Part shown: positions 8,879-18,153 of the stretch, in pieces
Layout of the letters: the number at the start of each line of letters is the position of its first letter
How positions within the stretch are numbered: position 1 is the first letter of the stretch
Assembly: GCA_024760525.1 (NCBI GenBank)
Contig: CP060499.1
Location: forward strand, 1,674,001 to 1,738,000
Source of the DNA: Nitrospira sp.
GTDB lineage: Bacteria; Nitrospirota; Nitrospiria; Nitrospirales; Nitrospiraceae
Reading direction: 5' to 3'
DNA: 64,000 nucleotides
Program-made: the position numbers and the translations under genes
Notes under the pieces: model-generated
Seen by the model: only the letters and a program-made list of their open reading frames with translations
The model's database searches: none
Told to the model about the DNA's origin: nothing

Positions 8879-10210
8879 TTAGGCCGCATTCCTTTCTGCC
8901 TTCCGCTCGCGAGGGACGACAGCCGCAGCCGCGATGTGACGCCACATCGCCCAGACGACGACTCCGGCCAGGACGATGTACAAGGCGGAGAAAGTCACCA
9001 TGGGGATCCAGAGGCCGGGCATAGGTGTCACGGCTTGGGAGGTGCGCATGAGTCCTTGAATGATCCACGGTTGCCGCCCCACTTCGGTCACCACCCAACC
9101 GGCCTGAATGGCGATGAATCCAAGCGGAGAAATGACGACCAACGTGCGCAAGAGACTCCGGTCAGTTTCCAGTTGTCCTTTCCATAAGCGGCACGCGGCC
9201 CAGACGGCGGTTCCGGCCATCGCCAATCCGCAGCCGACCATGAGTTGAAAGGCGACATGAACGACGGCGATGGGCGGCCAATCTTGACGGGGAATCCGAT
9301 CGAGTCCCGGTACCACCGTCCGCGGATCTCCATGCAGAAGGAGACTCAATCCGTTGGGAATATGCAACGCAAAGTCGACGGTTTGCGTGGAAACATCGGG
9401 AAGGCCGAAGACTACGAAATCCGCTCCCGGTTTCGTGGTGAACAGTGATTCCATCGCGGCCAGCTTAGCGGGCTGGTGATCGGCGACCGCCCGAGCGATC
9501 AAATCTCCGCTCAACGGTTGAAGGACGGCCGGAATACCTCCGACCAGAAGCGCAATGACGAGCGCGTTCCTGTGGAATCGATTCAATGGGTGGCGCAGGA
9601 GGAGAAATGCATGGACCCCGGCCACGAGAAACCCGCTCGCGGCGAATGCCGCCAACAACATGTGCAAGGTTTCATGAAATGCAACCGGGTGTAACAACGT
9701 GGATAGGGGTCTGACATTGGTGAACGTCCCGTCGACGAGGTCGAACCCGGTGGGCGCGTTCATCCACGCATTGACCGTGACGACGAAAATCGCAGATGCA
9801 GTTCCGCTCGCCGCAACGATCAGCCCGGCGATGAAGTGTGCGCGAGGCGAGATGCGCGACCACCCATAGAGATAGATCCCGAGAAAAATCGCTTCTGTGA
9901 AGAATGCGAACCCCTCAAGTCCGAACAGAGGTCCGATGATGGGACCTGCCCGTTCCATGAACGAAGGCCAGAGCAAGCCCAGCTCAAACGAGAGAACGGT
10001 CCCCGACACAGCGCCGACAGCGAACAAAATCGCGGTGCCTTTCGACCATCGTTTCGCCAGCGCGAGGAATTGTTCATCCTTCGTTTTCAGCCAGCGCCAC
10101 TCGGCAACAGCGGTCAATACCGGCATGGCGATACCCAGCGCGGCAAAGACGATGTGAAAACCCAGCGACATGGCCATCTGAGATCGGGCGGCAAGGAGGT
10201 CCGAAATCAT
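8879..10210 (-). CDS. cydA: cytochrome bd-type ubiquinol oxidase subunit I
   Basis: This is the 443-residue haem-carrying subunit. His near residue 18 (LGFHIVFAALG) fits the b595/d ligand. A His in the VAFHETLHM stretch fits the b558 ligand region, and GWVVTEVGRQPW is the conserved CydA signature. At 443 residues it is clearly shorter than E. coli CydA (about 520), and the loop around GLDRIPRQDWPP is short. That is typical of the short-Q-loop, cyanide-insensitive (CIO) type. GAGG precedes the ATG. The gene leads a two-gene operon with cydB, and a CTAG-type palindrome lies 98 nt upstream. Confidence 0.92.
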   Translation of the reverse strand: MISDLLAARSQMAMSLGFHIVFAALGIAMPVLTAVAEWRWLKTKDEQFLALAKRWSKGTAILFAVGAVSGTVLSFELGLLWPSFMERAGPIIGPLFGLEGFAFFTEAIFLGIYLYGWSRISPRAHFIAGLIVAASGTASAIFVVTVNAWMNAPTGFDLVDGTFTNVRPLSTLLHPVAFHETLHMLLAAFAASGFLVAGVHAFLLLRHPLNRFHRNALVIALLVGGIPAVLQPLSGDLIARAVADHQPAKLAAMESLFTTKPGADFVVFGLPDVSTQTVDFALHIPNGLSLLLHGDPRTVVPGLDRIPRQDWPPIAVVHVAFQLMVGCGLAMAGTAVWAACRLWKGQLETDRSLLRTLVVISPLGFIAIQAGWVVTEVGRQPWIIQGLMRTSQAVTPMPGLWIPMVTFSALYIVLAGVVVWAMWRHIAAAAVVPRERKAERNAA

Positions 10211-10656
10211 ACGTGCCTCTCATCAGATAATGTCGAGGAGGTCAGAAGGATAGGATGGTGTTCCAAGAAATAGCACCGCAACCGACCGGACTAATTGTCT
10301 CTCTGAGGACAAGATAGTCCTCTAGGGAACGAAGACCGTAAGTCCGGCGAATCGGAATTTACATAAGATTCCAGCGCAGCTTTTCGCGAGAGAACAATGA
10401 CCTTCGGTGACTGCTGCAACCGGTTGCCGTATAAGGTTTGTGCAGACGCAATATCGATACCCAAATGAGTGAGTAATCGGCCACTGGTCCCATGCCAAAC
10501 GATCCTTATGCAGACATCCTGTCTCTGGTATGGCCTTTGCGAAATTTGCTCTTCATCACCTGGCAACGGTGATCGAGCATCTCTTATGAACAAGGGGTTG
10601 CCCCGTCAGCAGGAAAACAGGGTGCATATTCAATTCTTCATCAATGGGAAGAGAAC
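10211..10656. other. intergenic region between cydAB and PRC-barrel gene
   Basis: This 446-nt divergent intergenic stretch holds one CTAG-type palindrome (10309-10326). A 100-codon minus-strand frame (10291-10593) lacks a Shine-Dalgarno site and recognisable motifs, so I do not call it a gene. Confidence 0.5.
10309..10326 (-). promoter_or_regulatory. CTAG palindrome, one mismatch
   Basis: ACAAGATAGTCCTCTAGG matches CTAG-N8-CTAG with CAAG in one arm. It is 98 nt upstream of cydA, but no convincing -10 hexamer lies at the usual distance, so it is a weak member of the set. Confidence 0.3.
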
Positions 10657-11397
10657 ATGAAACAATTCAGACGCGTGCGGGAAATCACCGAATTGACGCT
10701 GTGCGCGATGGATGGCCAAGTCGGAAGCGTGCAAGAACTCTATTTTGACGATCACAGCTGGGCGGTCCGATATCTCATCGTAAAGACAGGCAATTGGCTT
10801 TTTGGCAGGAACGTGCTCATTGCTCCGATCGCAGTGGCTGGTATCGACGATACCAACGCATCCATGAAATTCAATCTGCGGAAAGAACAGATCGAGCAGG
10901 CTCCACCGATCGATGAAGTGAAACCGATATCACGACAGTATGAGGAGGCATACTATCGGCACTTTCGATGGGCACCGTACTGGCAACCAGGCACGACGGT
11001 GTGGGAAAGTCCGGTTCCAGATCCTGAAACGGCTACGGCGGGTGTGGATGAGCCTTTCCTTTCGGAACCTTCGGAACTGAGACATCTTCGCAGCAGTGCC
11101 GAAGTGACCGGTTATGCAATCCATGCGCGAGACGGGGAGATCGGCCACATCGAGGACCTGGTCGTAGATGATGAGGACTGGGTTGTGCGGTATGCGGAGA
11201 TCGACACGAGAAACTGGCTGCCGGGCAAGAAGGTGTTGCTGCAAACCGGACGGATAGAACGAATCGATTGGCCCAGCCGATCGGTTACTATTCCGCTCAC
11301 CCGGCATGCTATCCAGTCGGCGCCGGACTATGATCCATCGAAACTCATCACCCCGGACTATGAAATAGAACTCTTTAAGCACTACGGGAAGGAGTGA
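10657..11397 (+). CDS. double PRC-barrel domain protein
   Basis: The 246-residue protein has two PRC-barrel domains, near residues 3-80 and 143-225. Each begins with a segment like GQVGSVQELYFDDHSWAVRYLIV or GEIGHIEDLVVDDEDWVVRYAEI and contains a NWLxGxxVL motif. A Pro-rich linker joins them. PRC-barrels occur in photosynthetic reaction-centre H subunits and in RimM; stand-alone double forms are common stress-associated proteins of unknown binding partner. No signal peptide is present, so it is cytoplasmic. The ATG follows GGGAAGAGA. The GAPDH gene starts about 90 nt downstream on the same strand. Confidence 0.82.
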   Translation: MKQFRRVREITELTLCAMDGQVGSVQELYFDDHSWAVRYLIVKTGNWLFGRNVLIAPIAVAGIDDTNASMKFNLRKEQIEQAPPIDEVKPISRQYEEAYYRHFRWAPYWQPGTTVWESPVPDPETATAGVDEPFLSEPSELRHLRSSAEVTGYAIHARDGEIGHIEDLVVDDEDWVVRYAEIDTRNWLPGKKVLLQTGRIERIDWPSRSVTIPLTRHAIQSAPDYDPSKLITPDYEIELFKHYGKE

Positions 11398-11489
11398 GGG
11401 TAGGGCGACGAGGCGGACCATGCGCATGGCATCATACAGGATTTGGAGAAGACGGACATCAACTTCAACTCCGGAGAAAGGGCCATGGA

Positions 11490-12503
11490 ATGATGCGAGT
11501 CGCAATTAACGGGCTGGGGCGAATCGGGCGCGCCACGTTCAAAATTCTCGCGACCACACCGGAGCTTGAGCTGGTCGCGATCAACGATCCGGCTTCGCCC
11601 GACGAGTTGGCCTACCTGATCAACCATGACACGGTGTACGGCCGCTATCCCAATCGAGTAGGAGCCGATCGGAAGGGCATCACGATGGCCGACCGTGTGT
11701 ATCCCGTGCTTGCGGAATGCGATCCGGTTCATCTTCCGTGGAAGGAACTGGCAGTCGATGTGGTGTTCGAATGTTCCGGGCAGTTCGATACCAGAGCCGC
11801 GCTCTCCAAACATCTCGAAGCCGGAGCGAAGCGGGTCATCCTCTCGGCGCCGGCCAAGGACGAGGAGATTCCCACCGTCATCTACGGTGTGAATGCGTAT
11901 GACGAAAAGGCCGGGCCGATCCTGTCGTGCGCCGATTGCACGACGAATTGCGTGACACCGGTCGTGGAAATCATTCATCGCCATCTCGGGTTGGTGAAGG
12001 CGGTGATGACGACTGCGCATGCCTACACGGCCGGCCAAGCATTGGTCGATGGGCCGCATACGAGGAAACGCCGGGGGCGAGCGGCGGCGACCAACCTTGT
12101 GCCGTCATCGACAGGGGACGCTCTGGCGGCAACCCGCGCTTTGCCCGTTCTCAAAGGGCGATTTCAGGCGGCGGCCATACGAGTTCCCATCCCGATTTGT
12201 TCGCTCTCCGACATCGTGATGCTGACGGAACGGGAGACGAGCGTCGGGGAGGTGAACGCGATGTTTTTGGAGGAGGCGCGCAGTGACCGCTATGCGGGGG
12301 TCCTGGGAGTGACGGAAGATCCGGTTGTGTCGTCCGACATCATCCAGGATCCGCGCGCCTCGATTATCGATGTGGACATGACGCAGGTTGTGGACGGCAA
12401 TCTGGTCAAGGTCATGAGTTGGTTTGACAATGAGTGGGGTTATGCAAGCCAGATGGTTCGGCAAGCTCTTTCGATGGCCCTCATCGTTCCTGTCGAAGCG
12501 TAG
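11490..12503 (+). CDS. gap: type I glyceraldehyde-3-phosphate dehydrogenase
   Basis: The 337-residue protein starts with the NAD-binding motif VAINGLGRIGRATFKIL and ends with WFDNEWGYASQMV, both diagnostic of type I GAPDH. The catalytic cysteine sits in SCADCTTNC, a variant of the usual SNASCTTNC. It should interconvert glyceraldehyde 3-phosphate and 1,3-bisphosphoglycerate in the cytoplasm, although erythrose-4-phosphate dehydrogenase belongs to the same fold and cannot be excluded. The ATG at 11490 lies a short distance after GGAGAAAG; a second ATG follows directly. The frame opens 96 nt earlier, inside the PRC gene, but that leader is not GAPDH-like. It may be a second GAPDH in the genome. 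Confidence 0.88.
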   Translation: MMRVAINGLGRIGRATFKILATTPELELVAINDPASPDELAYLINHDTVYGRYPNRVGADRKGITMADRVYPVLAECDPVHLPWKELAVDVVFECSGQFDTRAALSKHLEAGAKRVILSAPAKDEEIPTVIYGVNAYDEKAGPILSCADCTTNCVTPVVEIIHRHLGLVKAVMTTAHAYTAGQALVDGPHTRKRRGRAAATNLVPSSTGDALAATRALPVLKGRFQAAAIRVPIPICSLSDIVMLTERETSVGEVNAMFLEEARSDRYAGVLGVTEDPVVSSDIIQDPRASIIDVDMTQVVDGNLVKVMSWFDNEWGYASQMVRQALSMALIVPVEA

Positions 12504-12587
12504 GGGAGCAGGAGCCGATTCTGCTTCAACGTATCGGTGGGGGTTCCGCCCATACATCGGCTGCTTGCGCTTGGGTCTGAACATTTT

Positions 12588-15245
12588 ATGGGTTTGACAC
12601 CATACAGAAAGAAAAGAAACTTCTCCCGGACGCCTGAACCACGAGGCTCACGGTCGAGAGAGAAACCTTCCTCACCGCTGATCTACGTCGTCCAGAAGCA
12701 CGCTGCAAGCCGCCTGCATTATGATTTCCGGCTTGAATTGGATGGGGCGCTGAAAAGCTGGGCGGTTCCCAAGGGACCCAGTCTGAATCCGGCCGACAAA
12801 CGGCTTGCAGTGCACGTCGAAGATCATCCCATGGAATATGCCGCTTTCGAGGGCATCATCCCGCCGAAACAGTATGGCGCCGGCACGGTCATGGTATGGG
12901 ATCAGGGTCAGTGGAAACCGGATGGAGATCCCCGAACGGCCTATCACAAGGGCCGGATGAAATTTTCCCTGTTCGGAAAAAAGTTACAAGGCCGCTGGAC
13001 GCTGGTGCGGATGAGCGGAACAGAAAACGCAGACGGTAAAAACTGGCTTCTGATCAAGGAACGAGACCAGCATGCGCGGACGGCGACTAGGTCGAATTCA
13101 AGTCTCACGTCGTCCCACAGCGTCATAAGCGGAAAGAGCATGGAAGAGATCGCGGAGACCAAACCCGACGTATGGCACTCTCATCGTGCGTCCGGTGACG
13201 GAAAGCGTAGCAAGACTTCCCGGAACCTCAAGAAGAAACGGGGATCAAGAACCAGCGTGGATACGGTCAAGTGCCCCGAATGGATATCGCCTCAGCTGGC
13301 AACGCTCGTTGATGAGATTCCGGAGGGAGAAGGTTGGATCCATGAACTGAAGTATGACGGGTATCGCATGCTGTGCAGAATCGAGCTGGGCGTAGTGCAA
13401 CTCTTTTCAAGAAACGGTCGGGAATGGACCAAAAAGTTGCCCGAGCACGTGAAGGCGGCCGGCCGATTGTCCGTTGAAAATGCATGGCTGGACGGCGAAC
13501 TCGTTGCCATAAAATCGGACGGGTCGATGAGCTTTCAAGCATTGCAGAATGCCTTTGACGGTGGATGGTATGGCCGGCGTGTGTACTATGTCTTCGATCT
13601 CTTGTTCTTCAACGGGAGAGACCTTAGATCGTCCCCTTTGCACGAACGCAAGCGCCTTTTAGCGTCGCTTCTACGCGGGCAGCCGGAGAGCGGCCTGGTG
13701 GAATACAGCGCCCATACCCTTGGCCAGGGACCCACAGTCTTCGAGACGGCTTGTAGCCGAGGACTCGAAGGGCTGATTGCCAAGCGAGTGGACGGGCGAT
13801 ATACCGAAGGCCGAAATCGAAACTGGGTCAAAGTAAAGTGTCGACGTCGCCAAGAATTCGTCATCGGCGGCTATACCGAACCGTCGGGCTCCCGGCGCGG
13901 ATTCGGAGCGCTCTTGCTCGGTGTATATGAGAAACCGGGAGGATTGGTCTATGTCGGACGAGTCGGGACGGGATTCTCAGAGGATCGATTGTCTCAACTC
14001 CATAGGGTCTTGCAGCGACATGAACAACCACGGCCGGCATTTATCGATCCGCCGACGGGTGGGGATGCAAAAGGAGTCCACTGGGTCAAACCGGAATTGG
14101 TCGTTGAAGTACGTTTTGCCGAATGGACACACGAAGGCCTCCTTCGCCAGGCCGCGTTCCTGGGTCTGCGCGATGACAAGCCGGCCAACGCCATTGTCCG
14201 TGAGTCGGCGGTGCACCCCCCCGCGAATCAGCCGACGAAAGATCGATCGGCCGGCGAGGCGGCCCGCGAATCGAAGCGCGCAGCTGGCCGCGTGCACCGC
14301 ACGAGACATCCTCGTCAAGATCGGAAGCCGATGCGTGCGGCGATTGTGGCGGGTATCGAGATCACGAATCCATATCGGGTGTTGTTTCCACATGACGGCA
14401 TCACGAAACTCGAGCTGGCGCAGTACTATCAGCGGATCGGAGACGCGATCTTGCCTCATGTTCGTGGACGTCCGTTGACGTTGGTCCGTTGCCCGGAAGG
14501 ATACGACACAGGGTGTTTCTATCAGAAGCACGCGACGGATCAGATCCATGAGGCAATCGATCGAGTCGAGGTCGATGCATCGGATGGACGCGCCTGCAAT
14601 ATGGTGGCGAACACAACCGCTGCCTTGGTTGCGCTCGTGCAACTCGGCGTCCTCGAATTCCACACCTGGGGAGCGAGGCAAGATCGGCTGGATCGTCCCG
14701 ACCGTATGACGCTGGATTTGGATCCGGCTCCGGATGTGCCGTGGCGTGAAGTCGTCGAAGCCGCATTTCTTGTCAGAACCCTGCTCGAAGAGTTGGGGTT
14801 GACGTCATTCGTCAAGACCACGGGTGGAAAAGGGTTGCATGTCGTGGTGCCATTACAGCGACGGCACTCATGGGACGAGGTGAAGAACTTCGCGAAGTCA
14901 GTGGCCGGACACATGGCACGAACGATTCCTGCCAGATTTACCGACAACATGTCGAAACGAGTACGCAAAGGCAAGGTGTATATCGACTATCTCAGGAACG
15001 GGCGAGGGGCGACTGCCGTGGCAGCGTACTCGACGCGTGCCAAACCGCGGGCTCCGCTTTCTGCTCCGCTGGCCTGGGACGAGTTGACTCCATCGCTGCG
15101 CTCAGATCAGTTCACCATGCACAACATCGAGGAACGGCTGTCGGAGCTTGCCGACGATCCGTGGGCTGGGTATGAGACGGTCCGACAGCATGTCACGACG
15201 AGTATGATGACCGGTCTCGGTACCTCTCGCCGACTCTCGCTCTGA
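12588..15245 (+). CDS. ligD: ATP-dependent DNA ligase LigD (phosphoesterase-ligase-polymerase)
   Basis: This 885-residue protein has the three LigD modules in the order seen in Pseudomonas. An N-terminal 3'-phosphoesterase lies near residues 25-150, with HAASRLHYDFRLELDG and the KQYGAGTV motif. A central ATP-dependent ligase follows, with nucleophile Lys255 in ELKYDGYRM. A C-terminal primase-polymerase lies near residues 585-880, with TLDLDPAPD metal-binding acids and FVKTTGGKGLHVVVPL. It repairs double-strand breaks by non-homologous end joining with Ku, encoded at 42131. The ATG at 12588 begins MGLTPYRKKRNF, a typical basic LigD start; the 17 upstream codons look non-coding. Low-complexity linkers separate the modules. 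Confidence 0.93.
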   Translation: MGLTPYRKKRNFSRTPEPRGSRSREKPSSPLIYVVQKHAASRLHYDFRLELDGALKSWAVPKGPSLNPADKRLAVHVEDHPMEYAAFEGIIPPKQYGAGTVMVWDQGQWKPDGDPRTAYHKGRMKFSLFGKKLQGRWTLVRMSGTENADGKNWLLIKERDQHARTATRSNSSLTSSHSVISGKSMEEIAETKPDVWHSHRASGDGKRSKTSRNLKKKRGSRTSVDTVKCPEWISPQLATLVDEIPEGEGWIHELKYDGYRMLCRIELGVVQLFSRNGREWTKKLPEHVKAAGRLSVENAWLDGELVAIKSDGSMSFQALQNAFDGGWYGRRVYYVFDLLFFNGRDLRSSPLHERKRLLASLLRGQPESGLVEYSAHTLGQGPTVFETACSRGLEGLIAKRVDGRYTEGRNRNWVKVKCRRRQEFVIGGYTEPSGSRRGFGALLLGVYEKPGGLVYVGRVGTGFSEDRLSQLHRVLQRHEQPRPAFIDPPTGGDAKGVHWVKPELVVEVRFAEWTHEGLLRQAAFLGLRDDKPANAIVRESAVHPPANQPTKDRSAGEAARESKRAAGRVHRTRHPRQDRKPMRAAIVAGIEITNPYRVLFPHDGITKLELAQYYQRIGDAILPHVRGRPLTLVRCPEGYDTGCFYQKHATDQIHEAIDRVEVDASDGRACNMVANTTAALVALVQLGVLEFHTWGARQDRLDRPDRMTLDLDPAPDVPWREVVEAAFLVRTLLEELGLTSFVKTTGGKGLHVVVPLQRRHSWDEVKNFAKSVAGHMARTIPARFTDNMSKRVRKGKVYIDYLRNGRGATAVAAYSTRAKPRAPLSAPLAWDELTPSLRSDQFTMHNIEERLSELADDPWAGYETVRQHVTTSMMTGLGTSRRLSL

Positions 15246-15286
15246 GTTGTCGTTCCGGCAGAGTGTGCCCATCGTCAATCGGCCCA

Positions 15287-16375
15287 TTAGACATCGGATA
15301 TGGCGACGGCGTCGTTGCTCGGAAAAGAGCTCTGGGTGACGAGCTGATCCTCTTGTTTGAGCGCTAAGAGCTGATACAGGGCCAGATAATTGTCGGCCAT
15401 GCGCTCGACGGTAAACCGCTTCTCGAACGCTGCGCGGCATTGGTGCCGATCGAGAGTCGAGACACGCGTAATGGCTTTCCCCATCTCGCTCAGCGTATCG
15501 CATAAATGGCCGGTGTATCCGTCATCCACGAGTTCCAACGCGGTTCCCCGCCGATAGGCGAGCACAGGTGTCCCGCAAGCGAGCGCTTCGATCATGACCA
15601 AGCCGAAGGGTTCCGGTCCCTCGTACGGGCAGATCAACGCGTAGGCCTCACCAAGAAAATCATTCTTCTCTTCATCCGTGATTTCGCCGACATACTCCAC
15701 GAGTGGGTGTTCCAACAGAGGCGCGATGTGCTGAAAGTAATCGCGATCCGCCGGATCTAGCTTCGCCGCGATGCGAATCGGCATATCGGCCCGTTTGGCC
15801 GATTCAATGGCTCGCTCCAGTCCACTCTCGGGCGAGATGCGGCCCAAGAATGCGAGGTACGTGCCGGGCCGGTCATGCATGGAGTACAGATCCCGCGGCA
15901 GTCCGTAATGGATGGTAGCCTGCCAATTGCCCACTGGCATCGCATGCCGTTGGGCATCCGATACTGAAACCAACGGGAGTTCGCAGAACTGTTGAAACGC
16001 GGGAACCAGTTCCGGCAGGTCGAGCCGACCGTACAATGTCGTCAGCACCGGCGTTCGGCACCGACGCGTGAGCGGAAAACCTACGAACTCGATATGTGAG
16101 TGGATCAGGTCAAAACTTCCAGCGTGGGTTCCGAATACGCGTTCTAGGAGAAGAGAAACCACCGCATCAGGAAACAATAAATGATTGGCCCGCAAAGACG
16201 ATGGGCAGATGGCATGCAAGGTGGCTGATGTCGATGAATCACCGGCGGCAAACAGTGTCACCTCATGACCGCGTCGAACGAGCTCTTCCGTCAAATACGA
16301 TACGACACGCTCCGTGCCTCCGTATCGCCGAGGAGGAACACTTTCCCATAATGGCGCCACTTGTGCGATCTTCAT
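15287..16375 (-). CDS. GT4 family glycosyltransferase
   Basis: The 362-residue protein begins MKIAQVAPLWESVPPRRYGG, with the glycine-rich GGTERVVSYL loop typical of GT-B fold enzymes. It has the GT4 donor-binding motif EGPEPFGLVMIEALACGTPV near residues 250-270, with the paired glutamates. Such retaining enzymes transfer a sugar from a nucleotide donor; the acceptor cannot be deduced. It is convergent with ligD. The upstream region contains a degenerate CTAG palindrome at 16533-16550 with a CATAAA hexamer at 16510-16505. Confidence 0.85.
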   Translation of the reverse strand: MKIAQVAPLWESVPPRRYGGTERVVSYLTEELVRRGHEVTLFAAGDSSTSATLHAICPSSLRANHLLFPDAVVSLLLERVFGTHAGSFDLIHSHIEFVGFPLTRRCRTPVLTTLYGRLDLPELVPAFQQFCELPLVSVSDAQRHAMPVGNWQATIHYGLPRDLYSMHDRPGTYLAFLGRISPESGLERAIESAKRADMPIRIAAKLDPADRDYFQHIAPLLEHPLVEYVGEITDEEKNDFLGEAYALICPYEGPEPFGLVMIEALACGTPVLAYRRGTALELVDDGYTGHLCDTLSEMGKAITRVSTLDRHQCRAAFEKRFTVERMADNYLALYQLLALKQEDQLVTQSSFPSNDAVAISDV

Positions 16376-16532
16376 ATCAGACTTTCCCTTTCTGATGGAC
16401 GATTACGTTCGGAAGAGCGGTCGGTGTGAATGACTCCGTCGGCCTGTGTGCACGGAAGAGCGCCGGTGTCTAGGGGACGAACATTCTCGAAGCATGCTGA
16501 CACTTTTATGCGTGAACCCGGTCAAGGATTAA

Positions 16533-16550
16533 ACGGGGGAACCCCCTAGT
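16533..16550 (-). promoter_or_regulatory. CTAG palindrome, degenerate arm
   Basis: ACGGGGGAACCCCCTAGT has one intact CTAG arm and two mismatches in the other (CGGG). CATAAA on the minus strand lies 23 nt away towards the glycosyltransferase gene, the same spacing as at exact sites. Confidence 0.3.
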
Positions 16551-16644
16551 TCGAAAGTTCGACTGGACATAGGGCGTTCAATATGAGCCTGTCTGCGCAC
16601 ATGCCGCAATTCGCCGGATGGACGGAGATCCGCATCAGGTGTCC

Positions 16645-17103
16645 TCAGGGTCCTGTCCTGTCTGTCGCAGATTTGTCATTCGCCAATGGATGGAGAAGAG
16701 CTGCTTCGATATGAACCTGCCCGGATCGCGAGACCTCTGTGTTTGTCGATGTCGAATATATTCTGACGATGTAGGGAATCGTTGCGCGATCTCCAAAGCA
16801 CAGGCTGGCGCTTTGATCGGGTTTCAGCGTCGTGTCAACTCCGCCGGTAAAATACCCATCAAAATTATTCCGGCATAACAACTGATCCGATATCCGGTTC
16901 AAGAAGGTTATCCGAACCGATGCCGTGCGCTTATTGGTCCACCGGATTTCGTCCCCAACATCACCGTGCACATAGGTAGCGGTCGATTGTGCGTCTTCAA
17001 TGAAGATGTCCTTGACGTCGCCGCTGCGCGTCATGGTGGGTAGCGTCTGACATGCTGCGATCGCCAGCACGAATGTCGCCGCTGCGCCGAGGTATCGTTT
17101 CAT
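16645..17103 (-). CDS. putative lipoprotein with cupredoxin-like sequence
   Basis: The 152-residue protein has a lipoprotein signal peptide ending in LAIAAC, so Cys18 is the likely lipidated residue. The mature part contains IEDAQSTATYVHGDVGDEIRWTNKRTASVRITFL, which resembles the first strands of cupredoxins. The full His-Cys-His-Met copper site is not evident; two cysteines (QLLCRNN, SLCFGD) remain. The function is unknown, with an envelope location expected. GAAGGG precedes the ATG. A CTAG palindrome at 17195-17212 is 92 nt upstream, with a GATAAG hexamer 22 nt from it on the gene side. Confidence 0.65.
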   Translation of the reverse strand: MKRYLGAAATFVLAIAACQTLPTMTRSGDVKDIFIEDAQSTATYVHGDVGDEIRWTNKRTASVRITFLNRISDQLLCRNNFDGYFTGGVDTTLKPDQSASLCFGDRATIPYIVRIYSTSTNTEVSRSGQVHIEAALLHPLANDKSATDRTGP

Positions 17104-17194
17104 GCAGGCCCTTCTTTCTTTTACCCTGCGTTATCATGACCTAAAGAGCGAGGGATGATAACTCGGACTTATCCCAGGCGAGACAACGATCTTG

Positions 17195-17212
17195 GCTAGG
17201 TTGTCTCCTAGT
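17195..17212. promoter_or_regulatory. CTAG palindrome, exact core
   Basis: GCTAGGTTGTCTCCTAGT lies between divergent genes and has the exact CTAG-N8-CTAG core. On the minus side a GATAAG hexamer (17173-17168) lies 22 nt away; the plus side shows no clear -10 at the usual distance. Confidence 0.6.
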
Positions 17213-17335
17213 TCTGAACAGTTCGATCATTGCGTTAGGGTGCATGAAGTGGAAGACGAAAAACCAAGCAGCCCAAATGCGCTGAGAGGAGAGCTGGGCG
17301 GTCAACCTTACCTTTCATGGGGGCACGTAGAGATC

Positions 17336-17662
17336 ATGGCACGCACTCGATCGACCAAGCAGACGACCCAGAAACCGTCGGCGCCCAAAGAGCCACCGGC
17401 AGACAACTCTCCGCGAGCGTCTGAAAGAGCGGACTCCATCACCGGAGGACCTGAGAAACGGGAAGGGCCGTCAATGCGCGCCTCAACGAATGCACGACTG
17501 ACGATGTCTACCGCTGAGGAAGAATCCAGCTACAGCAAAGATACGTCGATGCACCGCCGCATCGCGGCAAAGGCTTTTATTCTGTACCTGGAAAGCGGAT
17601 GCAGGCACGGCAACGATTTGGAACATTGGTTTAAGGCGGAACGCGAAGTCAAGATGCAGTGA
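17336..17662 (+). CDS. DUF2934 domain protein
   Basis: The 108-residue protein has a disordered Thr/Pro/Ser-rich N-terminal half and a C-terminal DUF2934 module. In that module IAAKAFILYLESGCRHGNDLEHW is followed by AEREV, matching the family pattern of a helical segment with a G-x-x-x-G-x-D-x-x-x-W core. DUF2934 proteins are small cytoplasmic proteins of unknown function, frequent in stress gene clusters. The ATG at 17336 begins MARTRSTKQTTQK; upstream in-frame codons run through the intergenic palindrome and were not used. The YtxH gene follows 46 nt later on the same strand. Confidence 0.72.
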   Translation: MARTRSTKQTTQKPSAPKEPPADNSPRASERADSITGGPEKREGPSMRASTNARLTMSTAEEESSYSKDTSMHRRIAAKAFILYLESGCRHGNDLEHWFKAEREVKMQ

Positions 17663-17708
17663 ACGTGAGATAAACAGAAGATTTTATTCATTAGAGGAGG
17701 ACTCGACC

Positions 17709-18050
17709 ATGAACAGCAGGAATTATTACGATGAACAAATGGGCGAAGCGACCGGGTGGTCGGCCTTCATGGCCGGAGCCTTGATCGGGGCCGGTGTCGC
17801 GCTGCTATTTGCCCCGCAGACGGGGACCGAACTCCGCGGCATGCTGCGCGGCTATGCCGACCGCACGAAAGACGATATACTCGAGCGCGGCCAGGAAGCC
17901 TGGGATACGGCGGTGGAGCGAGGTAGGGAGTATTACGACAAAGGCCAGGAGGCTGTCCATGAAGCCGGGCGTTCGGCGAAGGAATTCGCCAAACAGGCTC
18001 AGGATTCGATGACGGAAACGGCGAAGGAGGCTGCACGATCTCGCGGTTGA
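17709..18050 (+). CDS. YtxH domain-containing protein
   Basis: The 113-residue protein has a single hydrophobic helix, SAFMAGALIGAGVALLFAPQTG, at about residues 18-39. The tail is a long charged amphipathic helix rich in Ala, Glu and Lys. This layout, including the LLFAPQTGxELR signature, defines the YtxH (general stress) family. It is probably membrane-anchored with a cytoplasmic helical tail. GAGGAGG lies just upstream of the ATG. It follows the DUF2934 gene and precedes the DUF5752-TreT pair, which suggests a stress-induced group. Confidence 0.85.
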   Translation: MNSRNYYDEQMGEATGWSAFMAGALIGAGVALLFAPQTGTELRGMLRGYADRTKDDILERGQEAWDTAVERGREYYDKGQEAVHEAGRSAKEFAKQAQDSMTETAKEAARSRG

Positions 18051-18153
18051 TCGACTGCTGGAGAGGCGCAGTGTACTCACCTGAGCGAGGATCGACGATG
18101 CGAATGGTAGAGAAGGAAATGTTAACGATAGGGGAGCCGGCGGCCTGAACGTC

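Noticed and set aside
10291..10593. 100-codon minus-strand frame in the cydA-PRC gap
   Set aside because: No ribosome site or motif. Its VLSRKAAL stretch weakly resembles VLSRKPIAL in the 28620-28835 frame, which hints at a shared degenerate repeat near CTAG boxes, but the match is too short to support.
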